A stretch of DNA of 64,000 nucleotides, taken from Mucor racemosus (taxonomy: Eukaryota > Mucoromycota > Mucoromycetes > Mucorales > Mucoraceae). The translations under genes were made by a program, and so were the position numbers. Positions within the stretch are counted from its first letter, which is position 1; every line of letters starts with the position of its first letter. Positions 22,567 through 33,504 of this stretch are shown here, in pieces. Location of the stretch: positions 1,178,001 through 1,242,000 of the forward strand of contig JAPEHQ010000013.1 of assembly GCA_027405735.1 (NCBI GenBank), read 5' to 3'. The notes below the pieces were generated by a model. The model searched no databases, had not been told where the DNA came from, and saw only the letters and a list, made by a program, of their open reading frames with translations.

Positions 22567-25500
22567 ATGAACAACAATGAATTGACAAATGAAAAAGCAA
22601 CACCACCACCAACATCAGCCATAACAAATGCAATGTTTGAATTATCTGGACTTCATGGTCGTATTACATTGGACAATGTATATCTTAATGGATTGCATGC
22701 ACTTAGAAAGCTCAATATTCAAAACTTATCAGATCAGACTATACTAGTAAAAATGAGGTCAAATTTAAGAAATCAAATTGCTTTTCAATTAGAAAATGAA
22801 AATATATCCAGTCTACCGGAAGCAAGCCTGGAAAGTATCATGACAACGAATACTGTGAGCTGGTCTCGTGAAGCTGAGGAATACCCGTTTAATCAGCTAT
22901 TTAATTACATCAATCACATCGACCAAATTGACTTGGAACCAGGTCAAACTCGTAGTTTTATATTGGCATTTCTACCAGAAACATCATCTCGTCTTGATGA
23001 TTCTCGAGAAAATAACGAAGATGATTTTGATATTTCAGTTGCAGATGATACCGAGACATTCAGCATGTTCAATGTTACTGGAAGTTTGTTTTTCTTTGGA
23101 TATTATAGTAATACAACAAATAGAAATTTGGTTGATGATGGTGCAACAACAAAAGATGTTTTATCCACTTCCAGTTTAGCTGATTATCAAGTTTCTGTTA
23201 AATTCAGAGCAAGTGTATGTCAATCAGCCCTTTGGACAGATGTTGCAGAAACTGGTTTAAATTTTGATGATTGTGTATTGGGTGAAACTTATTACAAGGA
23301 TTTTACGATACAGAATAGATCTGAGATTGATCTGTATTGGCTATTAAATACCATGGACCTTAGTAATTCAGATTGTCTACAATTTATCGATGCTGATACT
23401 AGCGATATCCTGAATCCAGATGAACCTATTCCTACTTATTCCAGTAAACAAGTGCGTATGCTTTTTATGCCTAAAGAAGTTGGTGAATTCAATTATGATT
23501 TACAAGTTGAAAATGCAAACGATGCTCGTAATGTAGTACAGACAAAAGTACATGCAACCGTTCGATCTGTATTGAGGAAAGAAACATTGATTGTCAGTAG
23601 TGGAAATGTAGTTGATTTTGGTGATTGTATTTCTGGTGCTTGGGCTGTACAACAAATTGTTTTGAATAATGTAAGCGAATCACCTGTGGAAGTAAGATTT
23701 TTGCCTGAAGGTGCCGAAGTTATTTTTGATATAAAACAAGATACAACTGTTGTGGAACGAAATGATACATATTCAGATCGCATGGACTCGAGAATGAACC
23801 CCATGAGACGTAAATACAGTAATAATAGTACCCGAAATAGCACTGGTGGAATGAATACACCTACTACTGGTATCAGTGAATTATCAGGTCCTAATAGTGA
23901 ATTGAGTTCAAGATCTTCTTCACCTACTCCAATTCGTACATCTGATAATGATGGTTCATTCTCGCCTGCGTTGACTGAATCACCTGGTGGTTCTCGTATT
24001 CATGTTCCGTCTCACCCTACAATTCCTGAAGATTCTGATTCGGATGCTGGTATGGGAGGTTTAATGAGTGTTGATGGCAGTATATTTACAGAGTCTAGTT
24101 CTGTAAATGACAGCTCTACTGTTATATCTGCTTCTGCATCTGCATCCGCTTCTGTTATAACTTCTTCCTCAAATGCTCCTGTAACTCTAAGTACAACCGA
24201 GAGTTATACGCGCATTGAAGATTTTGTATTGAAACCTGGTACTGAACGAGTTATTCAAGTTTCTTATAGACCACAAAAAGATGCTTCAATTACAGATTTC
24301 AATGCTGGTCAGTTAATTCGTAGAAATTTCAGAATTTTGCTAGAGTACGGTACTTTCCGAACTGAAGAGCCAAAGGAAAAGAAAGTGATTCAATGTAGAG
24401 CAAGAACTTGTACATCTTTTGTAGAAGCAATTCCTAAAGTGATCAACTTTGGTGATACAGATGTGGGTACTCTCAAGTCTCTACCTATTAATATCTTCAA
24501 TCGTTCAGACATATTGGCACGTGTAGAGCTTCAGTTCAGTTCAAAGGTTCTCAATTGTTTACGAGGCGAAATTACGATTCAACCTAGAAGTTATGTAGAA
24601 CTCAAGTTGGATTTGTATCCTCGTAAAGTCAATCCTGATTATCGAAAGCAAATTACATTGGTCAACTTTCTCAACAAAGATAATGATCAAATTATTGAAG
24701 TGCATAGTACCAATATCGACAAAAATCGAGTAACATTTCATTCGTTGTTCTATCGTATACTTACTGCAACAGGTGCTAATTTCTTGGATTTTGGTTCGAT
24801 CGCTCTCAATTCTCCTTCGTTGCGAACATTTACTGTAGAAAATATTAGAGATAAACCATTACAATTGGAAATCACAACATCTTTGCCCGAGGATATTGCT
24901 ATCTATACCCGAAATAAGAACAAGGTCAATGAAAATGGTCTACCTAGCGCCACTACCAGTGCCATTGCCTCATCTGCTGCTTTGAATGCTGCTTCTGCCA
25001 TTACAACAGCTTCAGCCAATCTCTCATCTTCATCAAAACTTTCTAATTCAATCACTGCTGAAGCAATTGAAAAGGGAGACGTTGTTGCTGATATACCCAC
25101 CTCTTCCTTAACGCCAGCTTTGAGCAGCAGAAGAAGGTCTAAGCTTTTGCTGGAATCAATCAGTAATCGTCGTATTGCTAAACCCAAACCTCAAGCTTTA
25201 AAAGAAACATCCAAAAAACCAATTTCGGAATCTGAAGCAACCAACAAAAGACGTACATCAGATGCAAAGAAGGATTTAATGGTAGCAAGACGATTCCGTA
25301 ATTCAGTTCAACAATTAAAGATTGATCAAGCCCATTCATCTACTGCTTACCTTGATTTGGCTTTACCACCATTGCATTCTCTTAAATCCTATAGACGAAA
25401 GATGATTCAAGTCAATTCAGATCCTAGTTTCTTAAAAAATCATCGAAAGGGTCATAGTAGATTATTGCATATACCAGGAGAGAAAGATTGTGTTGATAAC

Positions 25501-28500
25501 AAGGACATGTGTTCTAATGATACTGTTCAATCCAATAAAGCTCAACATCATCAACGTCCAGTTGTTACCAAAAATATTGTTGCCACTACTAATGGCAAGC
25601 ATACCAATACAAAACATGCAAATGGGAATGCTAGTAAGGATGAAACACTTGCAACTGGCGGTCGTCACCATCTTCGAGTATCTACACCTACTAAAACAAA
25701 CAGCAATACAGCCTCGCCGCCTACTACAAAGAAACGCATTGATACATCGAGATTATCTAGCCACACTCGCCATAGCAATTACGGCACTCGCAACGCTAAA
25801 ACTAAGCGATCTCTCGGTATCACAGCTGCAAGATATAAATCTAGAAAAAACTTGGATTGGTCCGATATTGCAGGCAAATCTCGAGTTCCATTTGAAGATT
25901 TGATCTCTGTACTTGAGCATGGTTCAAAGGCTGCACCACCATTATTTCCTAAACAATCTGCTGAAGAGCAATTCGTTCGCTACCAGCTGGCATGGCGTAG
26001 AGAACTTGATCGTTTAGTAGAGAAGGGTGTTCTTGTTCAGACATCTCTTGTAGATGTTGATCCCAAGGGCGAGGAAGAAGTTGTCATTGTTATTACTCCT
26101 TGTGGTTCTACTAAACCTCATATTCAATCTGCTCCAAAGAAACAAGATGCTCGTATCTTTTTAAGATTGGTACAGTTTGATCGAGATATTGAACAAACCG
26201 AATTTGAAAACCTACTGGATTTGAGTCAAACCGACATTCCTGTGCGTGAGGTGATTTTGCGTTCTCAATTGTGTCGTTCGGTGATGGATCTCGGTCAAAA
26301 AAATATCAATTTTGGTCTTGTAGAGCGAAATGAACGACATGCCAAAACAATTATATTGCATAATCGTAGCGAGACACCTTTGTTGTATGCTATCAGAAAA
26401 TCAGGATCAATTGCTTCTGGTGATATTGATTTGGAAGTTGGTCGTTATGGTGTAGTTCGCTCCTATGGCAAACGTGAAGTTGATTTTATATTTGAACCTA
26501 CTTTGTCTGGTCCATTCATGGAGAAATTGGTAATTGAAAATATTCGTGATCGTACCAATGATCAAGTATTGCTTCTAAAAGCTCAAGTTCGTAAACCATC
26601 TACTTTCTTGATCAAATCTTTAGAAATGTCATTTGGTCGTTGTTTAGTAGATCAGCCTTGCCAACGAACTGAGACAATTGTGCTAACTAATACGAACAAA
26701 CAATCTCGTATGTTTGAAGTAAGAGTTGATCCAAATGAAGTGATTTTTGGTCGTTATTATGGTGAATTTGAATTTGATGTCAAGGAAGATGATACAAATA
26801 CTATTTCTAAAGAAGCCGAAGAAGAGATTGAGAATCTGGAGCAGAAGCTAAAGATTGCTAAACGTAAAGCGCAACCTGATAAAGTCAAAAAGTACATGCG
26901 TAAATTGGCAAAATTGAAGAATTTAGATAATGAGAAGGATGATTCTGATTCTGGTTCTAAGGATAAGGACAAGAATAAGGATAAGAGCGCTAAATCTCTC
27001 AAATCTAAAAATACAGAAACAAGTGTATCTCCATCGTCTGCTTCTTCTTCAAGCACTACCAACACGAATGCTGCCGCAAATAGTACTAGCTCTAATAAAT
27101 CAAATGCTAATGCAGTAGTAACTGTAGCAGCAGCTGCAACTAGTAGTATCAAGGAAAGCAACATTGTTTTCAAAAAGACAGCAGAAAGCGTTGTATTCCC
27201 TCTTGATGCGCATGCATCCAAGACTGTATCTGTTACTTTCAAACCTGTTTTGAGACCTTTTCAAACTGAAGATGCCAAGGATGATAAGGAGCCTCATGAA
27301 GCAATCTCTGTCAAGGGTCGTATTTTGGTGCATGAATATAAGAATACAGATGTTTGTAAGAGCATTGTATACACTGCAGAGGTTTACACTGATGAAGTTG
27401 CCTATATTGATGCACTCGCTACTGAAAATGATGGTGAAAATACTGGTCCTGCATCAACTAGAGCCGATGCTGCCGCAATGGCTGCCGCCTCTACTGCTAC
27501 TACATCTCAATCTAGCAAATCTATTGCGCTAAATAATACAACCTCTACCGTGGATACTACAAATAATTCTAGTGATACCAACAATGCTCTTGATGAAGAA
27601 AGTAATCAGCCTGTGGAGGAAGAAGAAGCAATCAAATTGGAGAGAAATTTCTTCGATGGCGGTCGTGTTGAATTGAATCAAGATGCAGTATTTTATGTCA
27701 AGGTCACCAATACATCTGATGAACCTATTGGATTTGCGTTGGCAACTGCCCAGGTACCTTCTGTATTCGATTTTGATGCTGGTGGAGAATCCAAAGAACT
27801 TTTACCTGGGGAAACAAAGAAGATTCGCTATGGTATCAAACCAACTGAAGTTGGTAAACAGCAATATACATTCTCTGTCAGAAATAAGCGTACTGGATCT
27901 TTGCAGCCTTTCACCATTCAATGTTTGGTTCATTGCAGCATGTATTTGGATTTCCCTTCATTGGCCGATGAAGCAAATGGTGTATTAGATCTTGGTTTCT
28001 CCTATGTTGATCCTGGAAGCAAATATTCTCAAGTTACACCTCTTTTGGTTGAAAATAAATCTGGGCAAGATGTTTTTATTACATGTCAAAGTAACTTGTC
28101 TCATCAAGTTTTGATCTTTATGGATGAAGCAGGTGAACGTGGACTTGTAGATATGATGCCATTAAAATGTGGTAGTATGACGACCGTTTGGGTTGCTGTT
28201 CAACCTAATCTATTGACAGGATATCTCGGTAATTCAGCTGATGAGTGTCGTGAATTAGTCGGTGGTATCAAATTTTCTATTTATGAAAAGGATGATTCAA
28301 ATTATCAACAAGAAGGAGAAGATATGCTATTGATGCTAACGCAAACTGTCAAGTTTATTTCCATCATTGGTCAATCTCACCTTGAAGTTTCTGATAAGGT
28401 TATTAATTTGGGCTATACTGATTTGCTTCAAAAAGAATTTTACGGTGCTTTTACTATCAAGAACAAGTCTGGAGAACTTCCATTAGATTATGAAGTTGAA

Positions 28501-30639
28501 TGCTCAAGCGGAAATATTGAATTGGATCGTCGTGGCGGTACATTGCATGGTTGGCGTGGTACCAAGATACGAAGAGATACAGATATTGGATATATGGATG
28601 GTGATGATCAAAAGAAACGTAAAGGAAGTCTTGCGAGCCTTCATGCTAATAATAGTTCAAGCAGCATTGATGGTGTTCGTCGTGGTTCTTATGAAGATTT
28701 CAGTTCTGCTCCTGCCTCTTTGACTCAAATTACATTTAGAATTAATGCTCATCGACATGGTCTTTTGAATGAGAAATTGATTGTAACCAACAAGAGAAAT
28801 AGTCAAGAAGTGTTTGTGATTGACGTTCGACTTTTTGTGGACTGCAGAAAGTTAGATGCTTGGGCTTTACCTTCTAAAAAGTTGCTTCTTAGTACCACGC
28901 CTGGCCATCAGAATGGTTATGTTGACGATAATGATCAAACTGATCATCGTGAAGCTGATCCTTTGCCAATGGTCAAATGGGAAAGTATTTATATCAGTCC
29001 TGTTGCTCAGCAAAGTGAAGAAGAAACAGTTTTACAAATAATGGAATTACCTGAAGCTGATGCCAATCGTCTCTATGTTCGTGAAATTGATGTAGCTAAT
29101 ACATCTGGTCAACCTATGCAGCTTGTTGTCATGAGTGATGTTGATATAACTGCTGGTTTTGCGGTTGACGAAGACAAAATCAAGACTGTTGATGTAGAAC
29201 ATAAGGAGAACTTGTTTATACAGCGTAGTGGACAGCTTTCTTTGCAACCTGGTCAGCGAATCCGTGTACGTTTACATAGTCCTTCTGCCGAAAAACTGGA
29301 TGAAGACGGTAGATCTTTAGCGCTTCAAGGCCAAAGTGGATCGTTGAAGGGTATGATGGTACTTTATGATGCTCGTCAAAATCTGGAAGTTCTTGCTCTT
29401 GAATTAGAGGCTTTGTTTTGTGTTTCACATACTGAGTTGGTTGTTGATCGCATTGATCTAGGTAAGATTGGACACAGCACTTCTTATAAGCCTGCTCGTT
29501 TCGAATTTCAGATCAGTAATTTGGCGGATGTACCGGCTACTTATGATATTAATGCGCCCACCTTTATCAATTTTACTCCTCTGGACCGTAATGGTGTTGC
29601 AGTCAAGCAAAAAATGTTCTATATTCCATCTCGCAAGACTCAACGTATTGAAGGTTTATTAATGCCTAATGAGATGCCTGATCAAGCTTCTGGATTACAT
29701 CGTTTCGATATTAGAATTGATAATTTACGTAATAATGCCAATACAATGCATCTTCATTTGAAAGCACTGATGACAGTGTTTGAATTACGTTTTGAACGCC
29801 TATCTAGTAATGGTGAATTGGTATTGCCTACTTTGCATCACCCTATTGCTCTTCAAAATGCACCTTGTGACAATTGGTTTGTGATTCACAACAAGACAGA
29901 TGATGATTTACGCTTCGAAATTGGTGCTGATATCACTCCAGAGCTTAGCCCCTATATCAATTTAGATGTCTTGTCTCGTTACACTAACTCGCCTCTCAAG
30001 GGTGATATTGCAATTGGTCCTCAAGGTAGTATTGAGGTTCGAGTAAGAGCATCTCCCAATGAAGCGTCTCGTTTGCCTCGTAATCGCCCTGAATTTACAG
30101 ATCCTTCAGGCATTATTATATCCAAGCTTTGGGTAACTACTCGTCCTGCTGAGGAAGAAGACGAAGAAGAAGAAGAGGGTGTCCCAAGGACTAGAATGAG
30201 AGAAATGATTCCTGTAAGATGTGCTTTAGATGAAACAGCTACATTTGCTCTTAGTGAACGTAGATTAGATTTTAAGCTTGTGACCTATTATCAAGATAGC
30301 GAGAATGGAAGTTCTGATATCATGGATTCTGCGTGTATGCCAGAAAATCTACCTCTTACAATTATCAATCATGCTGTCAAGGTACCGCTTAGATTTAAGG
30401 TTACAGTTGAAGGTCCTGCTGAATTCCCTGCTCATGAGATGGTAATGATTTCTGGATTAGATGAAAATCGTACCGGAATTGTTGAACCTGGAGCAACAAC
30501 AACTCTATCGATTGCCATATCTAACCCTAAAGAAAGTATGCCAGGTCAACTCAAGATTCATGTTGATGATTTAGATGCTTTAGGTGAATCAAGGCAAACA
30601 GTTTCAATGTATGTCACTGAAATTGTTTGGGATTTGTAG
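22567..30639 (+). CDS. Giant intronless ASH/MSP (ASPM-SPD2-Hydin)-like repeat protein, 2690 aa
   Basis: One uninterrupted 8-kb frame in a window where most other genes have introns. About a dozen Ig-like beta modules begin with an (I/V/L)xFG-type strand, followed by a short loop, then a strand containing (N)xS: near residues 231 (LNFDDCVLG), 348 (VDFGDCISG), 625 (INFGDTDVG), 738 (LDFGSIAL), 1246 (INFGLVERNE), 1353 (MSFGRCLV), 1695, 1806 (LDLGFS), 1944 (INLGYTDL), 2295 (IDLGKIG), 2407 and 2566. This pattern is that of ASH/MSP domains found in Hydin, SPD-2/Cep192 and ASPM. Long low-complexity linkers separate modules: Ser-rich 419-540, basic Ser/Thr-rich 780-1180, and a charged coiled-coil-like stretch (EEEIENLEQKLKIAKRK, about 1417-1460) then a Lys/Asp/Ser-rich linker. 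There is no signal peptide or membrane segment, so it is probably a cytoplasmic scaffold. Function unknown. Confidence 0.93.
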   Translation: MNNNELTNEKATPPPTSAITNAMFELSGLHGRITLDNVYLNGLHALRKLNIQNLSDQTILVKMRSNLRNQIAFQLENENISSLPEASLESIMTTNTVSWSREAEEYPFNQLFNYINHIDQIDLEPGQTRSFILAFLPETSSRLDDSRENNEDDFDISVADDTETFSMFNVTGSLFFFGYYSNTTNRNLVDDGATTKDVLSTSSLADYQVSVKFRASVCQSALWTDVAETGLNFDDCVLGETYYKDFTIQNRSEIDLYWLLNTMDLSNSDCLQFIDADTSDILNPDEPIPTYSSKQVRMLFMPKEVGEFNYDLQVENANDARNVVQTKVHATVRSVLRKETLIVSSGNVVDFGDCISGAWAVQQIVLNNVSESPVEVRFLPEGAEVIFDIKQDTTVVERNDTYSDRMDSRMNPMRRKYSNNSTRNSTGGMNTPTTGISELSGPNSELSSRSSSPTPIRTSDNDGSFSPALTESPGGSRIHVPSHPTIPEDSDSDAGMGGLMSVDGSIFTESSSVNDSSTVISASASASASVITSSSNAPVTLSTTESYTRIEDFVLKPGTERVIQVSYRPQKDASITDFNAGQLIRRNFRILLEYGTFRTEEPKEKKVIQCRARTCTSFVEAIPKVINFGDTDVGTLKSLPINIFNRSDILARVELQFSSKVLNCLRGEITIQPRSYVELKLDLYPRKVNPDYRKQITLVNFLNKDNDQIIEVHSTNIDKNRVTFHSLFYRILTATGANFLDFGSIALNSPSLRTFTVENIRDKPLQLEITTSLPEDIAIYTRNKNKVNENGLPSATTSAIASSAALNAASAITTASANLSSSSKLSNSITAEAIEKGDVVADIPTSSLTPALSSRRRSKLLLESISNRRIAKPKPQALKETSKKPISESEATNKRRTSDAKKDLMVARRFRNSVQQLKIDQAHSSTAYLDLALPPLHSLKSYRRKMIQVNSDPSFLKNHRKGHSRLLHIPGEKDCVDNKDMCSNDTVQSNKAQHHQRPVVTKNIVATTNGKHTNTKHANGNASKDETLATGGRHHLRVSTPTKTNSNTASPPTTKKRIDTSRLSSHTRHSNYGTRNAKTKRSLGITAARYKSRKNLDWSDIAGKSRVPFEDLISVLEHGSKAAPPLFPKQSAEEQFVRYQLAWRRELDRLVEKGVLVQTSLVDVDPKGEEEVVIVITPCGSTKPHIQSAPKKQDARIFLRLVQFDRDIEQTEFENLLDLSQTDIPVREVILRSQLCRSVMDLGQKNINFGLVERNERHAKTIILHNRSETPLLYAIRKSGSIASGDIDLEVGRYGVVRSYGKREVDFIFEPTLSGPFMEKLVIENIRDRTNDQVLLLKAQVRKPSTFLIKSLEMSFGRCLVDQPCQRTETIVLTNTNKQSRMFEVRVDPNEVIFGRYYGEFEFDVKEDDTNTISKEAEEEIENLEQKLKIAKRKAQPDKVKKYMRKLAKLKNLDNEKDDSDSGSKDKDKNKDKSAKSLKSKNTETSVSPSSASSSSTTNTNAAANSTSSNKSNANAVVTVAAAATSSIKESNIVFKKTAESVVFPLDAHASKTVSVTFKPVLRPFQTEDAKDDKEPHEAISVKGRILVHEYKNTDVCKSIVYTAEVYTDEVAYIDALATENDGENTGPASTRADAAAMAAASTATTSQSSKSIALNNTTSTVDTTNNSSDTNNALDEESNQPVEEEEAIKLERNFFDGGRVELNQDAVFYVKVTNTSDEPIGFALATAQVPSVFDFDAGGESKELLPGETKKIRYGIKPTEVGKQQYTFSVRNKRTGSLQPFTIQCLVHCSMYLDFPSLADEANGVLDLGFSYVDPGSKYSQVTPLLVENKSGQDVFITCQSNLSHQVLIFMDEAGERGLVDMMPLKCGSMTTVWVAVQPNLLTGYLGNSADECRELVGGIKFSIYEKDDSNYQQEGEDMLLMLTQTVKFISIIGQSHLEVSDKVINLGYTDLLQKEFYGAFTIKNKSGELPLDYEVECSSGNIELDRRGGTLHGWRGTKIRRDTDIGYMDGDDQKKRKGSLASLHANNSSSSIDGVRRGSYEDFSSAPASLTQITFRINAHRHGLLNEKLIVTNKRNSQEVFVIDVRLFVDCRKLDAWALPSKKLLLSTTPGHQNGYVDDNDQTDHREADPLPMVKWESIYISPVAQQSEEETVLQIMELPEADANRLYVREIDVANTSGQPMQLVVMSDVDITAGFAVDEDKIKTVDVEHKENLFIQRSGQLSLQPGQRIRVRLHSPSAEKLDEDGRSLALQGQSGSLKGMMVLYDARQNLEVLALELEALFCVSHTELVVDRIDLGKIGHSTSYKPARFEFQISNLADVPATYDINAPTFINFTPLDRNGVAVKQKMFYIPSRKTQRIEGLLMPNEMPDQASGLHRFDIRIDNLRNNANTMHLHLKALMTVFELRFERLSSNGELVLPTLHHPIALQNAPCDNWFVIHNKTDDDLRFEIGADITPELSPYINLDVLSRYTNSPLKGDIAIGPQGSIEVRVRASPNEASRLPRNRPEFTDPSGIIISKLWVTTRPAEEEDEEEEEGVPRTRMREMIPVRCALDETATFALSERRLDFKLVTYYQDSENGSSDIMDSACMPENLPLTIINHAVKVPLRFKVTVEGPAEFPAHEMVMISGLDENRTGIVEPGATTTLSIAISNPKESMPGQLKIHVDDLDALGESRQTVSMYVTEIVWDL

Positions 30640-30899
30640 TAAACATAATATAGATTTTTTAAAAATTGTAACATAATAAATATAATTCTGTAAAAATATC
30701 GTCGATTGCCTGATATAGTTTTTTTTAATTATTGTTGATGTTTATACAGATATGTGTACGAAATAAAAACACAACAGCGTACATATGAGCGATGTCTAAA
30801 AGTGTACCATTTCCTATTTATACCTTTTCAATATATGATATGTAGATTATTAATTATACAGATATTAAGTACTTTATTTAGTGACATATCATGCTGTCG

Positions 30900-31985
30900 G
30901 ATATGACCAAGACTGTAGAAGTGCAGAGCTTATGACCTTTTCACTTCGAAAAGAAGGTCTAATTTATCATCCTTACTCTAGTTTTTTTGTCATTAAATAA
31001 AAACAAAATAAAATTACATACCAATGTACCTGAGATGCTCAACTTTTATCTGAAAATAAGTATCCTGAAATATCCTATTTTTTGCAGTTGGTATTAATTT
31101 TTCAATGCTAATATTTCAGATTTTTACACGTATTTCACTGCTAAAAATTAAAAACTTTAAGGCTTCATATCTCTACGAAATATTAAGCTATATTAACACT
31201 TTTCAAAATAAAACTTACTTGTTTTGAAGTGCTCTATAACATATTTTAATATAAAAAAATTCTGAGCACTTTTATTTTTTTTTCATTTTTTTGGCATTTC
31301 TATAGTAGGTTTCAAAATATTGGTTAAATCGAGCAACATTTTTTTTTGCATTCATGTCATTAAGCTCGTTAAGCTCTTTTGGATCTAATTTAGTTTTTTT
31401 CAAAATATTGATTTTTCGTGGAGATATCCTCAAAAATGTGTGCAAAGAGATAACTTCGCTTTTACTTCCCAATTTTCCCTTATATACCCTCATCCCAAAT
31501 TCAGAATTTGAAAAAAAATTCACAAAAACCTCGTTTTCTCTACGAAAAATACAGCTAAAAGGTTCCACAATGGCTCAATCGATAGATAATTTTGTTGCAC
31601 ATTATTCCTATAAATTATTTTTGAAGATTGTTTATAAAAAGTGACGCGTATCTTCAAAAAACCTCCAAAAGTTCAATGGCATTTTGTGCAAAATTTAATG
31701 TAAAAATTTGTTTGAATTTTGCTTAGCTGGATGCAGAATGTAAATCTGTACAAAAGTTATTTATTAAGCTATTCCAACTTACTTTGCAGTTCATGAGCCA
31801 GTAAGCAATTTTGTTTTTTTGATCATTTTCTGGTCGATTTGTCAGATCAATTTTGAAACCCAGTTATCAAAGGGTTAAGCTGTAGTATGACCTATTATTT
31901 TGATTATCTCGACCAAGAATCAATGTTTTTCGCTAAAATACAAAACGCAAAGTAGCTTAGAGTCGGATCTATCTTGTGTAAAAAA
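30900..31985 (-). repeat. Dispersed repeat family R1, copy B
   Basis: Reverse-orientation copy of the R1 repeat, best conserved at 31020-31990 and alignable more weakly down to about 30900. It carries the same landmark blocks (reverse complement of CTCAGGTACATTGGCATA near 31025, of the ATGACATGAATGCA block near 31350 and of the GGGATGAGGGTATATAAGGG block near 31490). Confidence 0.85.
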
Positions 31986-33179
31986 AAAATTAATACTTTA
32001 ATTTAGGTGCTCAATTTTTTATAATGAATTTTAGGTAAACCTTGGTCAATTTTGGTGAATATTTGGTCAATGCACTAATACTCTAAAATTAATATTTCTA
32101 TTTTCCAAGAGATATCAATTGCCTATAAAGTGAAGGTACATCTTCTCTAAAGATTTTACATGATTCAACTGAATACTAAGCGAAAACATTTGAAAACCAT
32201 TTAAACCCCATCTGAAACATACCTTCTACAGCCGTAAAAACAGACAACAAAAACCTCATCTCGATGAATTTCAATTCTATTAACTTCCAACTTTACATGA
32301 GGGTAGGTACACACCTTGGACGCGATGATCTCAAAGGGCAACTTTTACAACCTACTGCGTGTCGAGAAAATTAATGCTAAAGTGGACCTATACTTTGCTA
32401 CGCCCTTTTAATGAAAACAATTAAAAATTCGATCTTTATAAATAATGATCCAAGTAAGATTCCACTCTACATGATTATAGTTATTAATAGGCTACTACAA
32501 GTATTTCACATATCAGCTTGCATAAATCATTGTGCATTTAGTAAATTTGAACAAAAAGTTGATTATCTGCTGTTAACACCCACTAAAGTCAGTAAACTCA
32601 CCAGTTCTCGCCAGATATGGATCCATATTAGCTCCCGTTGCAATGGTAAGTACGTGTAGACATGTAGTGTTAATACACATAATTGCAAAAGGTTCGGCCT
32701 CCCCGAGATGCTGTGGAAATGGAGAAATCAAAATTCGTACTTGCTTATTATACTATTTTGTATGGGCTGTTTCAGTTATCCTGAGCATTTTTATAAAATC
32801 AAATAATATGGTTTGAAATTGAATTTTGAAGTTGTGCTTAATGCCTAGTAAATATTATACAGATAACGTATTTTGATTTCACTAGCTAAAAGCTTTTTTT
32901 GAAGAAGTATACCGCCATCTTCGGCAAGAAATCTGTCTTTCTCTGCTTAAAAAAATTGAAGCAACTGGAAAGATGCATGTAATAATCAATAAATATGGAT
33001 CCAAATGGGCTGCAATTTTCAAATATACTATAGCTTTATAGCTATTATAACATTATTCAGCGCTAAATAACTTAGTATCTGTCGGTTTTCGAGGATATTA
33101 AACAGCCAATTTTGAAGCCAATTCCATTTCTAACTCACATTGAAATGTAATTCTTATAAATAGTCTTTTAAACCAAGAC
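31986..33179. other. Intergenic, no gene seen
   Basis: AT-rich sequence with stops in all frames; some short phrases suggest old repeat debris but nothing alignable was found. Confidence 0.5.
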
Positions 33180-33300
33180 CTAGAAGCTCTTGGTTCTTTC
33201 TTTTACCATTACTTTTTCTAGTAATAAAGCCTACGTTCTCCATGATAAATGTTACTAGTCTTTATTATTATTCTTTCTATAAATAAGATTGTATGTATCC
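33180..33300 (+). mobile_element. LTR-like fragment, copy 1
   Basis: Contains AATAAAG(C)CCTACGTTCTCC then TGATAAATGTTACTAGTCTT, which matches a segment at about 62835-62925 in the same order and spacing. The AATAAA followed by a short conserved block looks like the R-U5 part of an LTR. No internal retrotransposon sequence was found, so this is at best a solo or partial LTR. Confidence 0.45.
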
Positions 33301-33504
33301 ATAAACTCTCAGTATCCCATCGATTTGCTAGATAAATCGTATGAATTAAGAGCATCCTTTTTCCAAGTAGAATTTGTTGCTAAATAGAAGATTTCAAACT
33401 AGAAGAAATAGCACCCTAAATTAGTGAAAATCAGCATATACGGAAATGAGGGCACAGAACTTAATAATTAAACGCCGTCCTCATATATGACCAATGCTGT
33501 CGTG

